Under the pieces are notes generated by a model. The model worked only from the letters and a program-made list of their open reading frames with translations, searched no databases and was not told the DNA's origin. Source: Polytrichum commune (Eukaryota > Streptophyta > Polytrichopsida > Polytrichales > Polytrichaceae). From it: a stretch of DNA of 64,000 nt. Where the stretch lies: assembly GCA_950295325.1 (NCBI GenBank), contig OX485807.1, positions 26,259,666 through 26,323,665 on the forward strand, in the 5' to 3' direction. Below, piece by piece: positions 47,401 through 57,670 of this stretch (the stretch's first letter is position 1; the number at the start of each line of letters is the position of its first letter). The translations under genes and the position numbers were made by a program.

Positions 47401-49085
47401 ACCCCAAGGGCATGCCAGACCACCTCCGCCATAATTTCCTCCAAATCCTATCCCACAACAACAATGGAAGAGTTTGTGGAGTATTGTGAGGAGGGGCCTT
47501 CGAACAATAAAATATGTGGGCCTAATGTGGTCAATCTCCTACTTATATTTGAGTGGTGCAAGGCTAGGCTTGTAGCTAAGAATGGACACCGACAAGACAT
47601 TTGTTAACAATATGCTTGGACTATGTGCACTACGAACACCATTCATGGTACGATACTTAGCACAACTTGAGAGGGCCTATGTGATTGACTAAAGAGAAAT
47701 AACCTAAGCAATGCGATCTCTTATAAGTTTTGCATCTCAACCTTAATTTGAGGAACTTGACATGACAATCTTTGTGATTCGCAAGTGCTAATCAAATGAC
47801 TTAAATCATGATCCGATCAAAAGGCCAAAATTCTTTGTGGAGCTGGCAGTCCCCACAAATAGGATGCATGCCTTAGTGGCAAAGTTACCACCATTGCAAT
47901 GTCCACTAGTACTTTATCAATAATATTACATCTCCATATTGTGTATGAAAAGAATGTGTTTGTGGTCATATCCATACATATAGATATAAATGCAACGTCC
48001 TATGGTTGCAAGCATAAATGAAGAGCATATTGATGTCAGTAAAGTAACCATGTAGATGTAAAATGTAAAGCATCAAGTGTTATGAAGCAAGTACTCTCTA
48101 GCATTGAAAGAGCCTTGAGCATGACATACGACCCTCTTTATTGCTATGTCAAAATGGATTGCCATCTTTATTTTGGTCCCTCTGAATATTGTGTTGACTA
48201 CTGTAGATGGAGATGCAATAATGATCGTTATCCCTCTGCTCCCTCTAAAGTAGTGTTGTGGCAACAACAAAGATGCCGCAATGCAATGGCCACTTATCGA
48301 GTTCATTTTACTTCCCTTGTGACTTTGTCAACCATCTCGATTGTTTGCATGTGCCTATTATACTTAATCTTCGTTTTCCAACAGTGGATCAAATTAATGA
48401 TATTCCATAATATGTAGGGAAAGAAGAAGCCCCATTCGAAATGGAGCTGCTGAGAGTTCCGTAAATCCTGGTGAGGTGAGCGACGAGAGAGGTAGCCACT
48501 GGAGATTTATGAGTGTGCTGCTAAGGAGCTGGCCTTGCAGTGACCCCGCGCTCATTAGGAACCAGACGGCCAATATTGTTTGGGGAGGTGTTTGGATAAG
48601 TGTTGAGGGGTACCGTGTAAGTGCAGTTTTAGATCTGGTGATTTAGGGTTGTGGAAATGCAAGTTCTTAAAAGGGGAGCATTCTGAAGAGCTGGGGCTCT
48701 ATATGGTTGTGATTAGAAGAAGTGCATTTCCCTATTGATATTGCTTAGATCTGAAACTGTATGTATCACATTGGGAAGGGGAAACGAGCACCAAGGATTC
48801 AAACATACTGTCCCTCCGAATCGCCACACTGAGCCAGGAATACACTCTTCAGAATAGACAGAGAATCGCATAGGAGAAGCCGAAGGCTCCTTCTTTCCTT
48901 CATACACATTGTCATTACATTGTCTTTGCTTCTTTCACATAGCATAGATGCATGTCAACTAGGTCTAGAACCATATTTACAGTACATAGGAGATTTGCAG
49001 GTGGAGGGTTCAGCCACATGCGGAGGAGAACCATACAACACCAACATTCGGAGCAGTGTAGGGGTCGCAGCAGAAGATCGAGGAG
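47401..49085. other. Intergenic sequence 5' of the LINE coding region
   Basis: No recognisable gene. The 111-codon ORF at 48082-48417 has a hydrophobic C-terminal stretch but no family signature. The true 5' end of the LINE may lie somewhere in 48900-49085, and I cannot place it. Confidence 0.35.
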
Positions 49086-49967
49086 GTGGTGAAAAAGGAG
49101 GGGATCCAGCAAAACAACAATGCCCATATCTACATCAAAGATCTACACCTAAGAGCGCAGATCCACCCAGACCGCCAAACTCCCAGCAGCGACCTAACCC
49201 TCTCTGCATCGCCGAACTCCCAGCAGCGACCCAGCAAGAGGAGCCGGCGTGAGGCAGACCGCGAAGAAGACCTTCACCAAAAAAGTAAACAGATTGAAGA
49301 AACCAGCAAAGATCTACATCAGATCTACCAAAAAAACCTTCATAGCAAACACCACCGAACTCTCAGCAGCGACCAAACTCTCCCTACATCGCTGAACTCC
49401 CAGCAACGACCCAGCAAGAGGAGCCAGACTAAAGCAAACTTCGAAAAACTACACCAAAGAAGCAGTGAAGATCTACAGCAGATTTGTCAAACCTCTAACC
49501 TCGCAGGTCCACAGAACAAACACCGCCGAACCTCCAGCAGCGACCGAACTCTCTTTGCAGCGTCGAACTCCCGGCATCGACCCTGGAAGTGTAGCCGGAT
49601 TAAAGCAAATCGCGAAGAACACCTACACCAAAGAGACAGGAAGCAGATTGTAGAAGTCAGCGAAGCTCTGCATCAGATCTACCAAACCTCTAACCTAGCA
49701 GATCTACACAGGGAAAAACGCCAAACTCTCAGCAGCGACAAAACCCTCAACACCGAACTCTCAGCACCGCCGAACTCTTGGCACCACCGAACTCACAACA
49801 GCGACAGAACTCTCTCTACGCTGCCGAACTCCCAGCAGCGACCCAGCAAGAGGAGCAGGACTGAAGCAAAGTGCGAAGAAGGCTGTGCAGTGCTACACCA
49901 GATCCCCCTCGCAACCAACCTCGGAGGTCCAAGGAACAGACGTACTACAACCCTGCACCGAAGGTGA
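49086..49967 (+). repeat. In-frame tandem-repeat leader of LINE ORF1
   Basis: Degenerate units of about 55-65 codons repeat SDxTLxxxPNSQQRPSKRSR, then EE.LHQ...QI.E.S, then LHQIYQTSNLA and a basic end. Four to five units are recognisable, at DNA level marked by CTCCCAGCAGCGACC. The frame is open for 293 codons and ends at TGA 49965-49967, but the same frame then stays open into ORF1. The repeat GP..RTTTLHRR occurs on both sides of that stop. The region is either part of a longer ORF1 protein interrupted by one nonsense change or a repeat-built 5' UTR that happens to be open. Confidence 0.65.
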
Positions 49968-50123
49968 AGAGTAACCAACATAGCAGGCCCAAAGAGCATA
50001 CGAACTACAACCCTGCACCGTAGACAAGGAGATAGAGGAGTCGAGAGAAGGAGAACCCGAGAGGCAAAGTACACACAGAAGGAGCGGGCTCGGGACCTAG
50101 TGAGCTCGGGCTCCGGGAGCAGA

Positions 50124-51901
50124 ATGACCCAGCCAAAGACCTCTCACCGAAAGGGCTCGGGAGTCGAGGGGGGAGGACTAGCCCCAATCACCCTATCAAA
50201 ATTTTTTGGAGAGGACGAGGATATCATGGAGGTAGACTCTCCAGCTCAAAGTCTAAAGAGACTTTTAGAGGAAAAAGCAAAAAATCAAAGCAAAAGCGTA
50301 GCTCATGGTAAACGGACTAGAGAATTCACCAAGGGAACACCTAGTCAAAAGGTCACAGCTGAGGAGTCCGCCCTCGTACACCTAACCAAATTCAAATTTT
50401 GGTTAGGCTTTGAGACCATGGAGAAAATTGCTAAGGAGCAAGGCATTGAGGAGCTCTTCACAAACGAGTCCATTGCCGATCGAATTACGAGAGGCATCCC
50501 CCGCAAAGAGGCCGAAGAATTAGAGAGTGTAAGTATCTCTTATCCAAGAGTCCCTCAAACCCTTTACCCAAGTGAGAGGAGCGATGGCATAATGGGACAA
50601 CACCTTAATCTAACCCAACTCCCACAAGAGATAGAAATTGACCCCATTTCTAAACTCTCCATGGATTTTCACATTGCAATCCACTTTCAACTCCCCAACA
50701 ACCCTCTCTTGCACAACCACGTCAAAGAGCTAGTCAAAGAGAGGCTAAATGAGATGAAAATCCCATTAGGCACTAGCCTCATAGAGCCTATCTCAATTCT
50801 ATGCATGAGTGTGAAAAGGGGAGGAATGAAGGGAGTATGGGCCGGAATTATTAAACTCCACCTCCTCAACCCCCATATTGACGGAATTGCCTTGCTTACC
50901 GGACTTAGAGCCTTCATCCTTCACCTTGAGCCTCACTCAAGTGTTGGATGCCTAGGGAAAGTGTGTAAATCCTACCATACTATCGCTAGGATCAACAACC
51001 TATCAATCAAAATTACGAATGAAGCACTAGTGGGTATAACCGCCCACGACCTCTTTCTAGATGTCCTAGAAAATAGTTTTAGGAGAGGGCACAATTTCGA
51101 AATTGTGGAAGTCCAAAAGGGTGCCGCTAATAACCATGCCTACCTTGTCGCCCCCACCCCCTCCCAAGCAAAAAAGATACAAACCCTTCAAGTCTCTACC
51201 AACCATCTAATACTAGAGGGTCAAACTAAAAAGGGCCCCTCTCTTACCTTAGAACAAAAGGCTAAGAAAGAGGCCCTTCTTCTTACCTTCTACAACCTAC
51301 CTATCCGCATGAATATTGTGGATACCACCCTAGAGATCCGTAGAATCCTAGGGGCAAAAAACGTAGTGTCAATATGGTTTCATAAGGAGGATGGCCTAAG
51401 GCACAATGGAAGTGCTAATGTGGAGTGTCTCAACCCCTTTGTCTATAGAAAATTCCTAGGTAAAGAAAGATAGGGGCCTACCACGTAGAAATTACCCCGC
51501 ACCGGCGAAGTCTAGAGGGTAGCGAAAAACCCTCTAAGGAGTTACTAGCCAAATTTGGGTTTGAAGACACAAATACGTGTTTGGTAAACACGATCGAGGC
51601 TATTCAAAACCAAACAAATGGAGAAGCAAGCGCTACTAAGGAGGATGTTTTTACCGTGATGAAAGAGGCTATCGAGGAAGGTAATAAAAAACTTAAACTC
51701 GAACTTCATAAGGATATGAAGGAGCTCAAAAATGACATTGTAAAAGAAGCGCATATTTATGCGGATGAAATTAATGAAAAGCTCAAAATACAAATGTTGG
51801 ATATTCAAAGTACCCTAACCTTGGCGCTTAGGGGCATGCAACAAATTATGGGAGTGAGTAAATCAAACCTCTTGCTCAAAGATCAACCAAATGTGGAGTG
51901 A
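50124..51901 (+). pseudogene. LINE ORF1 protein, broken by one frameshift
   Basis: The first ATG of the open frame is at 50124. The frame runs to TAG at 51471-51473, but the adjacent frame takes over smoothly from about 51470 (IGAYHVEITPHRRSLEGS...) and continues to TGA 51899-51901. Together they give about 590 residues broken by a single indel around 51461-51470. The central part (HIAIHFQLPNNPLLHNHVKE) and the part near 51290-51460 (TFYNLPIRMNIVDTTLEIRR) look like compact alpha/beta, possibly RRM-like nucleic-acid-binding modules. The tail (51600-51850) is a Lys/Glu coiled coil (EEGNKKLKLELHKDMKELKN). I do not recognise the usual plant-L1 ORF1 zinc knuckle. ORF1 of LINEs binds RNA and forms the RNP; that role is inferred from position. 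Confidence 0.7.
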
Positions 51902-54387
51902 CCACAAATCGCCTAGAACCCAAAAAGTATTTACCAAAATACTATACTATACAAATCTACGTATATATACGTATACAATACATACATACTACAATAAACA
52001 CAAAAGGTATTATACAATACCAAATAAACCGTATGACGTACAAAAACAAAATACGGCCCCTATACCCAAACAAATACAATACAAAACAAAAAACCATTTA
52101 CCATATACTCATACCAAAATACAATACTCCAAATAACCGTATGATACACAAATACGAAATACGTCCCCCGTACCCAACAAAATGCAATATACAACAAAAA
52201 ACTACTACTCAACCAATACCCAAGCAAAAATACAAAATCCACACACAAAACAAAAAACATAGAAAACACCGCCATACATTACACAACAAAGACTCAAATC
52301 ACCCCTCTAACCCAAAATACCTCCAACTACATTCAAGAACCAACCGTCAAACAAAACACCGAAAAAACCTAAAACAAATACTTCATCCAACTAACAAAAT
52401 ACACCCAAAAGACACATTTTTTCCAAAACGGAACTCACATCCAAAACAAGAAATACATCCTAACTCAAAAACATACCCACAAAATGTATTACACCCTAAA
52501 CACCACCCCCATCCAACCCCCAAACAATGCCCCCCCACAAAACCCAACTCAATAACAAAAAGATATAAATCACAACCCATACCTAATAAACTACCGTTCT
52601 CAACACCAAACTACCACTCAAATTACAAATACCCAAAAAAAAAAATGGCCTCGGCCTACCGGCCTCGCCATAAAACTAAATACAAAAATAACTTTACACA
52701 ATATTGGGGAACTAACCTAACTACAAGCAAACATACAAAATTACAATCCATACCTAAACAACTAAAAAACATTATACCCACCCCACCCATCACCCCCCCT
52801 ATAACAAAATCCACACCAAACAAATACCACAAATCAAACAAGAACAAACCAAAGATACCTTCATCATGCATCCAAATCAAAGATACCTTCACCATACCAA
52901 CAAACAAACTTCATCTTACATCCAAACCACATCTAAAATATAAGTTGCATCCTAAACAAAGGACGTACTCAAAACTAAATCCCTCCCTCACACCTAAACA
53001 ATCAAATAACATAATACACAACCCGAACTCCGTTAAATACTCAAAATTCATACCACATCCAAGGCACCTCCTTCATCCAAGACGCGGATCCCATCCAAAA
53101 TACATAAACTACCCAAAATACATATCTCATCCAAAACATAACCCACATTATGAACTAGGAACCTACCCTAACCTAATCAATTACCCTCCGCCCAATCAAC
53201 TAAGAAATATAACATCCCCCCCACAACAACATACCCACCCAAAACAAAAACCACCACGGCCCCACCCAATATACTACCCTCACATAAGATATAGTCCCCA
53301 CTTAAAGCACAATCTCCATCCAAGAAACAAGCTACATCCAAATTATAAAGTCCACCTAAAACATAAACTTCATCCAAAAACCAAACTATCCCCAAACCAC
53401 AAACACCCCCAACTTCGCTCACAATACATACCTCATCCAAAACATAGACTCCATCTAAGACACATCTCTCATCCAAATAATAAACTTCATCCGAAATATA
53501 GAATACACTCAAAAGTTAAACTCTACCTAAAAAACAAAGTGCATCCACAACAATGCCCAAAACATAATACCCACCCAAAGCAAGAAAACCAACCTAACCT
53601 AGAGCCCCATCCACTATCTAAAATACATCCCAACCTAAGCTCAAAAAGCACACCATACCCTAGCTCCAAACCCAACCTCCACTCGAAAAACAAATTATGT
53701 CAAAACTACGAAATGACCGTGACCTACCATCTTCATCACAAACCAAACCCTATCACAACCAAATGGAAACCAAGCACAACTACAAAACACGTACTCCAAG
53801 ACAACTCCCATACACACCTAACAACTAAATACAACACCCACCAAAACCACAAACCATTCCCCAAAAACCACCCCTACCCAAAACTAAATATACATATTAA
53901 ACAAAAATTCAACCCGAAAAACAAAGCAACCTCAACATACCAACCTCACCTCTCAACAAATGCCAAAGCACACCTACAAAACAAATGCTCCAAAAATAAA
54001 CCCTACCCTAGCTTCGAACACCATAACAAAATCAAACACCTATTAAGCCCTCATATAAAATACCAACCCCACCCAAAAAACACAATGGCCTCGGCCTACC
54101 GGCCTCGCCACACAAATAATAACAAATACCACTTCATAAATAATTGGAAACCTAACTCAATAACAAGCCAAAAATCTACAAATAATACGAAACCACACTT
54201 CTCACCCATACAAATAGAAAAAACCATACCCGCTATACCTAACCTATTTTCCACAACCAAATGTACAATCACAATATATCTAAAAACAAACATGAAAAAC
54301 CCCAAAATAATTCACTTCCACGGATACTACTTCATTAACAAACTAGAATTACTAAAATGCGGAGACATAGAATCCAACCCCGGACCA
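51898..54387 (+). CDS. LINE ORF2 N-terminal part: His-Pro-Lys hexapeptide-repeat protein ending in 2A
   Basis: An 830-codon stretch is open up to the 2A site although the DNA is A/C-rich. The frame overlaps the ORF1 stop (GTGA at 51898-51901), and its first in-frame ATG is 52033. Residues around 52033 and 52141 are a 36-codon direct repeat (RM.YK/HKxxIRPxYP). From 52381 to about 53680 the protein is built of hexapeptides of the type [hydrophobic]-H-P-K-x-x. Two copies of MASAYRPRH (52645 and 54085) plus a diverged third (53713) punctuate it. The product would be strongly basic, low-complexity and probably disordered, suited to nucleic-acid binding; that is inference. No known domain is recognised. 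The copy is open here but lies in a dead element. Confidence 0.65.
52033..52240 (+). repeat. 36-codon tandem direct repeat in ORF2
   Basis: ATG 52033 and ATG 52141 each begin a block with the pattern RMxxKxxIRPxYPxKxNxxQKT. The spacing is 108 nt, a whole number of codons. Confidence 0.75.
52381..53680 (+). repeat. 18-nt/hexapeptide HPK repeat array
   Basis: Runs such as LHPTNK-IHPKDT, KLHPNY-KVHLKH-KLHPKT and LHPKYR-IHSKVK-LYLKNK show a six-residue period with His-Pro-Lys at fixed positions, reflecting a degenerate CATCCAAAA-type 18-nt DNA repeat. The array is interrupted by the MASAYRPRH block and unrelated sequence at about 52550-52900. Confidence 0.8.
52645..52670 (+). repeat. 26-bp GC-rich exact repeat, copy 1 (encodes MASAYRPR)
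   Basis: It starts ATGGCCTCGGCCTACCGGCC and is repeated exactly at 54085-54110, 1440 nt (480 codons) downstream in the same frame. It stands out as GC-rich in a G-poor region. Flanking residues of the two copies are also related (K..F...W..N..TS). Confidence 0.9.
54085..54110 (+). repeat. 26-bp GC-rich exact repeat, copy 2
   Basis: This is identical to 52645-52670. It opens the roughly 90-codon segment that leads directly into the 2A-like motif. Confidence 0.9.
54349..54387 (+). other. 2A-like ribosome-skipping motif (LLKCGDIESNPGP)
   Basis: The residues are in the ORF2 frame and fit the 2A consensus D-(V/I)-E-x-N-P-G-P with the preferred Gly before Asp and the upstream LLxxG. By known 2A biochemistry, the ribosome would skip the bond between Gly (54382-54384) and Pro (54385-54387). 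That would release the His-Pro-Lys protein with a C-terminal 2A tail and start the EN-RT-RNH protein with Pro. 2A motifs are known in trypanosome L1Tc and in several animal APE-type LINEs. I know of none described in land plants, although I cannot search. Confidence 0.9.
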
Positions 54388-55783
54388 ATGCCTAACATCC
54401 TACATACGCATCCTGCTACACACAAAAAGAGAGCCAAGATATACTTCATTCCAAACACTATCAAACTACAACCTGAATACCAACACATAGCAAATACATT
54501 TGCTCCCATACTAAGAAATACACACCCTCTACACCATCAAGCAATAATTACCCACCCACATCTACACCAATACATCCAAACACAAAGGCAATCACCACCA
54601 ACCCATATGCTATATGCTATATGCTATAGTCATCACCATCCACCCCTCAATAGACACATGCAATAGCATACTAGCCCAACCCCAAAACTACCACTTTAAC
54701 GACATATGAACCAACACACTAATTATTAGACTAGCTAACCTCACCAACCCCCCCGAAAGACACATACAGACACCGCACCCCTACACAATATTCATAGAAA
54801 ACAATCAACATATAATACTCTCCCAAAACTCAATACACACCAAAATATACGATTTCATCCACAACCAAGCCACCACACCCACACCAATCACCCTCAAGAA
54901 AGAATTCCCCTTCCTTCCAAACCAGTTAATAACCGAAACACTTAGATGTTTAGAAAATATAAGCGAATACTCACACCCACGCCCACTCCCGGCCGCTCCC
55001 ACACCAATCACAAGAATAAACTCTAACACCGAGCACGAAACAAGCATAATAACTTGGAATGCGTCATCGCTCAACACATCACTACCAAACTTACAAGATT
55101 TAATCAACAACTCTCTAAATAACACAGCAATCATTCATATCCAAGAAACCAAACTCACTGCAAACAAATCTACTAAATATATACAAAACTTATTTCCGGA
55201 ATTCAAACTCACTTTCAACAACACACACGCACTCACGAGGTGCATCCAACAAAGAATGCCCTATACCCCGGAAGAGGTGGCCTACTCACACTTATCCATC
55301 ACAAATATGCATTCCCAGGAAATGTCACCAAAATTCCCACACCAGCAAACATCTCCCCGTACCTACAAGTAATAAAAATAAACAACCATCCACTAACACC
55401 TTGGCTAATTATACATATGTATATGCCTACGCACCTAGAAGACACATGTCTTATCCCACACCTTAAGAATGAAATCACTAAACAAATCACTACACACCCC
55501 AATCACATATACACACTGTGCGGTGACTTTAACAGAGATATTGCACTTAAGGACAGACAAAATAACAACACTACTACCCCCCCCACAAGAAGAGGACTTC
55601 CAATGGAAAAATTTTACAACATCTCTCGACTTAGAATATATCACTACCAACACTAGTATCTCCAGACAAGGTGGCTACAACTACACATCAACAAGCCTAA
55701 TAAATGGTTTCTACATTCACTCCCCTGACAACAGCAAATTTACCTCCACTACAAATACAAACATGAATCTAAATTCAGATCAC
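54388..55783 (+). pseudogene. LINE ORF2 APE endonuclease region
   Basis: About 210 residues of linker follow the 2A. The AP-endonuclease-like fold is marked by TWNASSL (55052 on), IQETKL with catalytic Glu at 55145, GRGGLL, MYMPTH, GDFNRDI (55522 on) and NSDHYPV (Asp 55778, His 55781). All hallmark residues of the LINE target-nicking endonuclease are readable. The frame is broken by an ATATGCT heptamer repeat (54605-54628), a TGA at 54704, a shift near 55215-55250, and a C8 run at 55576-55583. After these the frame used is constant for most of the element. Confidence 0.85.
54605..54628 (+). repeat. Three tandem ATATGCT heptamers at a frame break
   Basis: Three copies of ATATGCT are followed by ATAG. 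The frame open upstream (that of the 2A) closes soon after, and the frame used downstream is displaced by exactly one nucleotide. Gain of one 7-nt unit would explain this. Confidence 0.75.
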
Positions 55784-57670
55784 TACCCAGTCACATTACA
55801 CATCCCACACAACACACTTATAGCTAGACCTCCGCCCTCTACAAACACCACACCAACTAGGATACTGAACCCGATATCACCGGAAAACCTAGAAAAATTT
55901 AACATAACATTCTTCGAAGAAAACTCCACCCAACTTAAAGAACTTACCACACTATTAGAAGACAACCAACACTTAACACCTGATCAATGGCAAAATGCCT
56001 GCACATCATTGGACTACATTATAAACAAAATCTCAGAAACAATTGGAAAAACCTGCAAAGCAGACCCTCTACCCAACCTCACAAACAAAACATCACAACA
56101 AGGTGGTTTTTTACCACGCAAACTAGCTAGAGAATGGAAAAGACACCTCAACACATATCACCTCATCAGGAAAACCATTTACATTGTACAAAATGACCCA
56201 AGCTGGCAAGTACACCCCATCCTAAACGATATCCGAAACCACCAACACGTCAACATCCCGCACCCACTTACTACAACAACATCTCCTATCGAATGGATTG
56301 ATACCATAGCAACTATCGCAAAAACGGCAAATAAAGAAGCCAGGAAAATTACCACAAAATACACCAGAGACTACATCCTAAAAGCCGTATCAAAATACCG
56401 TCAAATGTATGAAAAAAACCCCAAGAAAATAAATCGGAAAGTCTTCAAGAACACTGAAACCTCACCTCTTGACTCCATCATTGATAGACAAAACAACATA
56501 TTAACCAACCCTGAAGACATTGCTTCAGAGATTTACGCACAACAATCCATCAGTAACCGCCCAACAGTCCCCACATGCCACTATCAAAATACACATCCAA
56601 TTCACTGTTCATGTGGAGTAAGGCAATACCCTTGGCACGACTTAGATGGATACATAATCGACAGACGAGGAGAACCCCAAATCCCCTTGCACACATACTT
56701 TGATCAAGAAACATACGACTTTTGTCTTAAAAACCTAAGCAATAATAAAGTCCCAGGTCCAGACAAAATCCCCAACTCAATTCTAAAAAATTGCCTCCAC
56801 GCTTTCACAAAATATTGTTTCTATTCTTTAAACACTGCTATAAACAAAAACAAATCCCAGCATCATGGAAAACTAGACTAACAGTTTTACTATATAAAAA
56901 AGGTAACCCATCACAACAAACAAATCACAGACCTATTGCACTAGCTAACACTATATATAAATTATACACAAGCACATTAACCTCTATCCTATCAGCATAC
57001 GGAGAAAGATACCAAATACTAAACGATAGCCAAGAAGGGTTCAGAGCAGAAATAAGCATCTCCAGACAAATCCAAATACTAATTGCAGCGCTTGAAGACG
57101 CCAGACTCACAAATCAAGATATATATATACATTCTTTACATTGACTTCAAAAACGCCTTTGGTTCCATTGACCACGCCAGACTATTAGACATAATGAAAG
57201 ACCTGGGTTATCCCAATGACTCCATAAACCTCATAGGAAACATATACTCACAATCATCAACCATATTTACCAACGAACACTTCGGAAAAATTCTACTAAT
57301 CCACATCCAAAGAGGTACAATACAAGGCGATACCCTTAGCCCATATCTATTAATCATATTCTTGGAACCCCTACTTAGATGGCTGCAACAAGGAAATAAT
57401 GGATATACCTTCGGTACGTCGAGAGTGAAAATCTCATCAGCAGCATATGTAGACGATCTTGCAGCAATCGCCAACAAACTAGAAGCATTACAAACACAAT
57501 TAAACAAACTAGATAAATTCTGTGAATGGACAGGAATGGACCTAGGTATATCAAAATGTGCAGTGACTGGATGCCCAAACAAATCTAAACTTAACCCCAC
57601 AACCTTCAAGGCCCTAATCCAATCCACTAACATAAATTATAGAAACCAACCTATACCAGTCCTAAACTAA
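55784..57670 (+). pseudogene. LINE ORF2 reverse transcriptase
   Basis: RT motifs in order: NNKVPGPDKIPNSILK (about 56735-56790); RLTVLLYKKGNPSQQTNHRP then IALANTIYKLY (56878-56965, in a shifted frame); YIDFKNAFGSIDH with catalytic Asp 57143; QRGTIQGDTLSPY (57308-57350); AAYVDDLAAIA with the catalytic Asp pair 57452-57457; and GISKCAVTG. The catalytic box is YVDD rather than the FADD of plant L1 elements. Frame breaks are an A-rich run near 56840-56855 and an (AT)n run at about 57118-57130; the section between is displaced by one. A TAA closes the frame at 57668. The enzyme would perform target-primed reverse transcription. Confidence 0.9.

Noticed and set aside
48082-48417. 111-codon ORF with a hydrophobic C-terminal stretch
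   Set aside because: No family signature, no paralogue in the window, and no flanking gene logic. One ORF of this size is expected by chance in this length.
52060-54305. Minus-strand hydrophobic ORFs opposite the HPK region (for example 53177-53512), which look like membrane proteins
   Set aside because: The complement of an A/C-rich strand automatically encodes Val/Phe/Leu/Gly-rich sequence. The plus frame is open over 900 codons and carries the 2A motif.
54349-54387. The idea that the 2A match is a chance peptide
   Set aside because: Nine consecutive consensus residues plus the upstream LL and spacing, in the ORF2 frame and at a protein boundary before the endonuclease, are too specific for chance.
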